A stretch of 7,488 nt of DNA from an uncultured Thermomicrobiales bacterium. Lineage in GTDB: Bacteria > Chloroflexota > Chloroflexia > Thermomicrobiales > Thermomicrobiaceae. The stretch lies in assembly GCA_937891245.1 (NCBI GenBank), contig CALAGB010000549.1, positions 1 through 7,488 on the forward strand, read 5' to 3'. Below are positions 7,488 through 7,488 of the stretch, piece after piece. Within the stretch, counting starts at the first letter, position 1. Every line of letters begins with the position of its first letter. The notes beneath the pieces are model-generated. The model had not been told where the DNA came from, searched no databases, and was given only the letters and a program-made list of their open reading frames with translations. A program made the translations under genes and the position numbers.

Positions 7488-7488
7488 C

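Overview
The window looks like bacterial chromosome with two compositional halves. Positions 1 to about 5840 are GC-rich (sampled 60-base lines give roughly 60-70% G+C). They hold three plus-strand genes: the 3' part of a DnaE2/ImuC-type DNA polymerase III alpha subunit, then two tandem, closely related major facilitator superfamily (MFS) transporters. From about 5840 to the right edge composition falls to roughly 40-50% G+C. That part holds one long minus-strand gene for an unrecognised protein with an N-terminal membrane hairpin and a large, probably cytoplasmic, helical domain. The gene is open at the right edge.

Layout. 2-3025: error-prone-type polymerase, lacking only its N-terminal part, with PHP remnant, palm, HhH, clamp-binding motif and OB fold all intact. 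3026-3145: short gap with a weak hairpin and a Shine-Dalgarno sequence that supports a GTG start. 3146-4432: MFS transporter 1. 4433-4541: gap with a GC-rich hairpin and a repeated heptamer. 4542-5837: MFS transporter 2, a paralogue of transporter 1. 5838-5927: convergent gap with no clear terminator. 5928-7487 (minus): membrane-anchored hypothetical protein. No gap exceeds about 120 bases, and I see no RNA gene, CRISPR array, insertion sequence or phage gene.

Organism. The polymerase wording around the palm (GRGSSVSS, then ASVPDIDLDFPRDIR) and the high GC remind me of DnaE2-type proteins from Chloroflexota such as Thermomicrobia. This is from memory and only moderately sure.

How the genes fit together. 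I see no evidence that they form one pathway. The polymerase would act in damage-induced translesion synthesis, but its usual imuA/imuB partners are not in the window. The MFS pair is a tandem duplication held under strong protein-level constraint, with unknown substrate. The minus-strand gene is the least explained element and, with the base-composition step, the best candidate for acquired accessory DNA. I did not find a convincing new multi-gene system; the right edge probably continues into whatever region that gene belongs to.
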